The notes beneath the pieces were generated by a model, which searched no databases, was not told the DNA's origin, and saw only the letters and a list, made by a program, of their open reading frames with translations. Made by a program: the position numbers and the translations under genes. From the NCBI GenBank assembly GCA_029060585.1, contig JAIDTS010000497.1, positions 1 through 7,276 of the forward strand: a stretch of 7,276 nt of DNA. The letters are read 5' to 3'. The stretch is from Muribaculaceae bacterium (lineage in GTDB: Bacteria; Bacteroidota; Bacteroidia; Bacteroidales; Muribaculaceae). Of this stretch, positions 6,534-7,276 are shown piece after piece (within the stretch, counting starts at the first letter, position 1; each line of letters starts with the position of its first letter).

Positions 6534-6562
6534 TAAGGCCCCGTCTAAAAAATGGGGCCTTA
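6534..6562. terminator. Hairpin between convergent phosphatase and transporter genes
   Basis: TAAGGCCCC (6534-6542) and GGGGCCTTA (6554-6562) form a perfect 9-bp GC-rich stem with an 11-nt loop that contains AAAAAA. It starts 21 nt after the phosphatase stop. The right arm includes the stop codon of the minus-strand transporter gene (6560-6562). No T-tract follows on the plus strand (ATTGCGGGG), so classical intrinsic termination is not certain, although the position supports it. Confidence 0.6.
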
Positions 6563-7276
6563 ATTGCGGGGACGGTGTAGATACCAGTGCAGACACCCTA
6601 CGAAGACGGCCCCCCCGATGATATTTCCTATCGTAGCAGGGAGAAGATTACGCCATAGACATTCCACAATCCCAATCGGAGCGCCCTCCAGCATGGCGAG
6701 TGGAAGATAGAACATATTGGCTATGCAATGCTCATAACCCAACGCAACGAAAGCCATTACCGGCAACCAGCACCCGAACGCTTTTTCAAGCAGTCCATGG
6801 CCTGAGAGCGCAAGCCACACCCCAAGACAGACAAACCAGTTTGCTCCGATTCCTTTCAGAAGCACCACACCCCAGGGCATCGAGGTCTTGGCGACACCAA
6901 TGCCGATTATCGCCGAATGCCAGGGATCATTGGCAGTCAACCCCGCGAGGTAAACAAACAGATAGGTAAAGCCGAGGGCACCGACGAAATTACCGAGATA
7001 GACAATGGTCCAGTTGGCAAGCACCGATCCGAAACCATAATGGCGCTCCATATATGCAGGAATAAGCATGGCATTGTTGCCTGTGAAAAGCTCCGCCCCA
7101 AGCACTACAACAAGAATGAGGCCGATCGGGAACATCAAGCCGGCAAGAAGCTTGCACATCGAAGGGTTTGCTGCTGTGATACCGGGAAATCCGAACCCTA
7201 CCATAAGCGACAGAATGCCACCTATGGCAATAAACGCACCTGCAGCAATAGCGGCCACGAACAGCCGCCCGGGGTG
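6560..7276 (-). CDS. Formate/nitrite transporter (FNT) family protein, N-terminus cut by the window edge
   Basis: The frame is open to the right edge. A GTG at 7256-7258 could be taken as a start, but in-frame codons beyond it read HPGRLF, which suits the conserved segment just before helix 1 in this family, so the true start is outside and about 25-40 residues are missing. Numbering from the GTG, six hydrophobic helices can be seen (about 5-22, 36-58, 80-104, 130-152, 165-187, 206-228). FNT signatures are ELFTGNNAM (56-64), NWTIVYLGNFVGA (82-94), GANWFVCLGVW (138-148) and GYEHCIANMF (174-183), in which His177 corresponds to the central pore histidine of FocA; NLLPATIGNIIGG (204-216) is the C-terminal signature. 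FNT proteins are pentameric inner-membrane channels for formate, nitrite or hydrosulfide; formate is reasonable for a gut anaerobe but is not shown by the sequence. Confidence 0.88.
   Translation of the reverse strand, partial: HPGRLFVAAIAAGAFIAIGGILSLMVGFGFPGITAANPSMCKLLAGLMFPIGLILVVVLGAELFTGNNAMLIPAYMERHYGFGSVLANWTIVYLGNFVGALGFTYLFVYLAGLTANDPWHSAIIGIGVAKTSMPWGVVLLKGIGANWFVCLGVWLALSGHGLLEKAFGCWLPVMAFVALGYEHCIANMFYLPLAMLEGAPIGIVECLWRNLLPATIGNIIGGAVFVGCLHWYLHRPRN

Noticed and set aside
6700..6969. An 89-codon plus-strand frame opposite the transporter gene
   Set aside because: It is antisense to strong FNT motifs and low in hydrophobic structure; it is a shadow frame.
6560..7258. GTG at 7256-7258 as the true start of the FNT gene
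   Set aside because: The frame stays open to the window edge with residues (HPGRLF) that fit the family just before helix 1, so the gene continues outside.
1..7276. CRISPR array, tRNA, rRNA or intact insertion sequence
   Set aside because: No regularly spaced repeats, cloverleaf or rRNA motifs, or transposase frames were found on either strand.

Overview
The window reads as chromosomal DNA of a gut-type Bacteroidota, probably order Bacteroidales (Muribaculaceae, Prevotella or Bacteroides-like). The grounds are promoters of the Bacteroidota type (TTTG/TTG at -33 and TAnnTTTG at -7, e.g. 672-702 and 5642-5673), starts without a clear Shine-Dalgarno sequence, a fragment of a CfxA/CepA/CblA-like class A beta-lactamase, a TPR/transmembrane/HTH regulator of a Bacteroidota type, DUF2807-like proteins, and a secreted hydrolase with a 'KGINII...DGTTKKVLVK' tail. 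The genus cannot be fixed from this sequence alone.

Left part (1-742): the 3' two-thirds of a YdeI/OmpD-associated family gene runs in from the left edge. At about 355-362 its reading frame passes into sequence that, in another frame, encodes the last ~70 residues of a class A beta-lactamase, including the KTG box. The rest of the beta-lactamase gene is missing, so this is a deletion or recombination scar. It is followed by an AT-rich nested palindrome (584-656) and a good promoter (672-702).

Centre (743-3563): three plus-strand genes are linked by two ATGA stop/start overlaps. The first encodes a membrane-spanning regulator with a lipoprotein-type N-terminus, a TPR-like region on the outside, one transmembrane helix, and a cytoplasmic coiled coil with a C-terminal HTH. 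The other two encode exported, mutually paralogous DUF2807-like (GIN-domain) beta-repeat proteins. They look like one transcription and translation unit, and this is the most likely undescribed system here: an envelope sensor/regulator made together with two exported beta-repeat proteins. A strong 13-bp hairpin (3600-3630) ends this operon and also lies at the end of the convergent hydrolase gene.

Right part (3564-7276): a minus-strand gene encodes a 613-residue secreted alpha/beta hydrolase (PHB depolymerase/feruloyl esterase-like) with accessory beta domains and a C-terminal tail. A divergent 213-nt promoter region separates it from a plus-strand inositol monophosphatase family gene. That gene converges on a minus-strand formate/nitrite transporter (FNT) gene, which runs off the right edge; a hairpin at 6534-6562 lies between them. 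No rRNA, tRNA, CRISPR array or intact mobile element was seen, and no gene-free stretch exceeds 300 bases.
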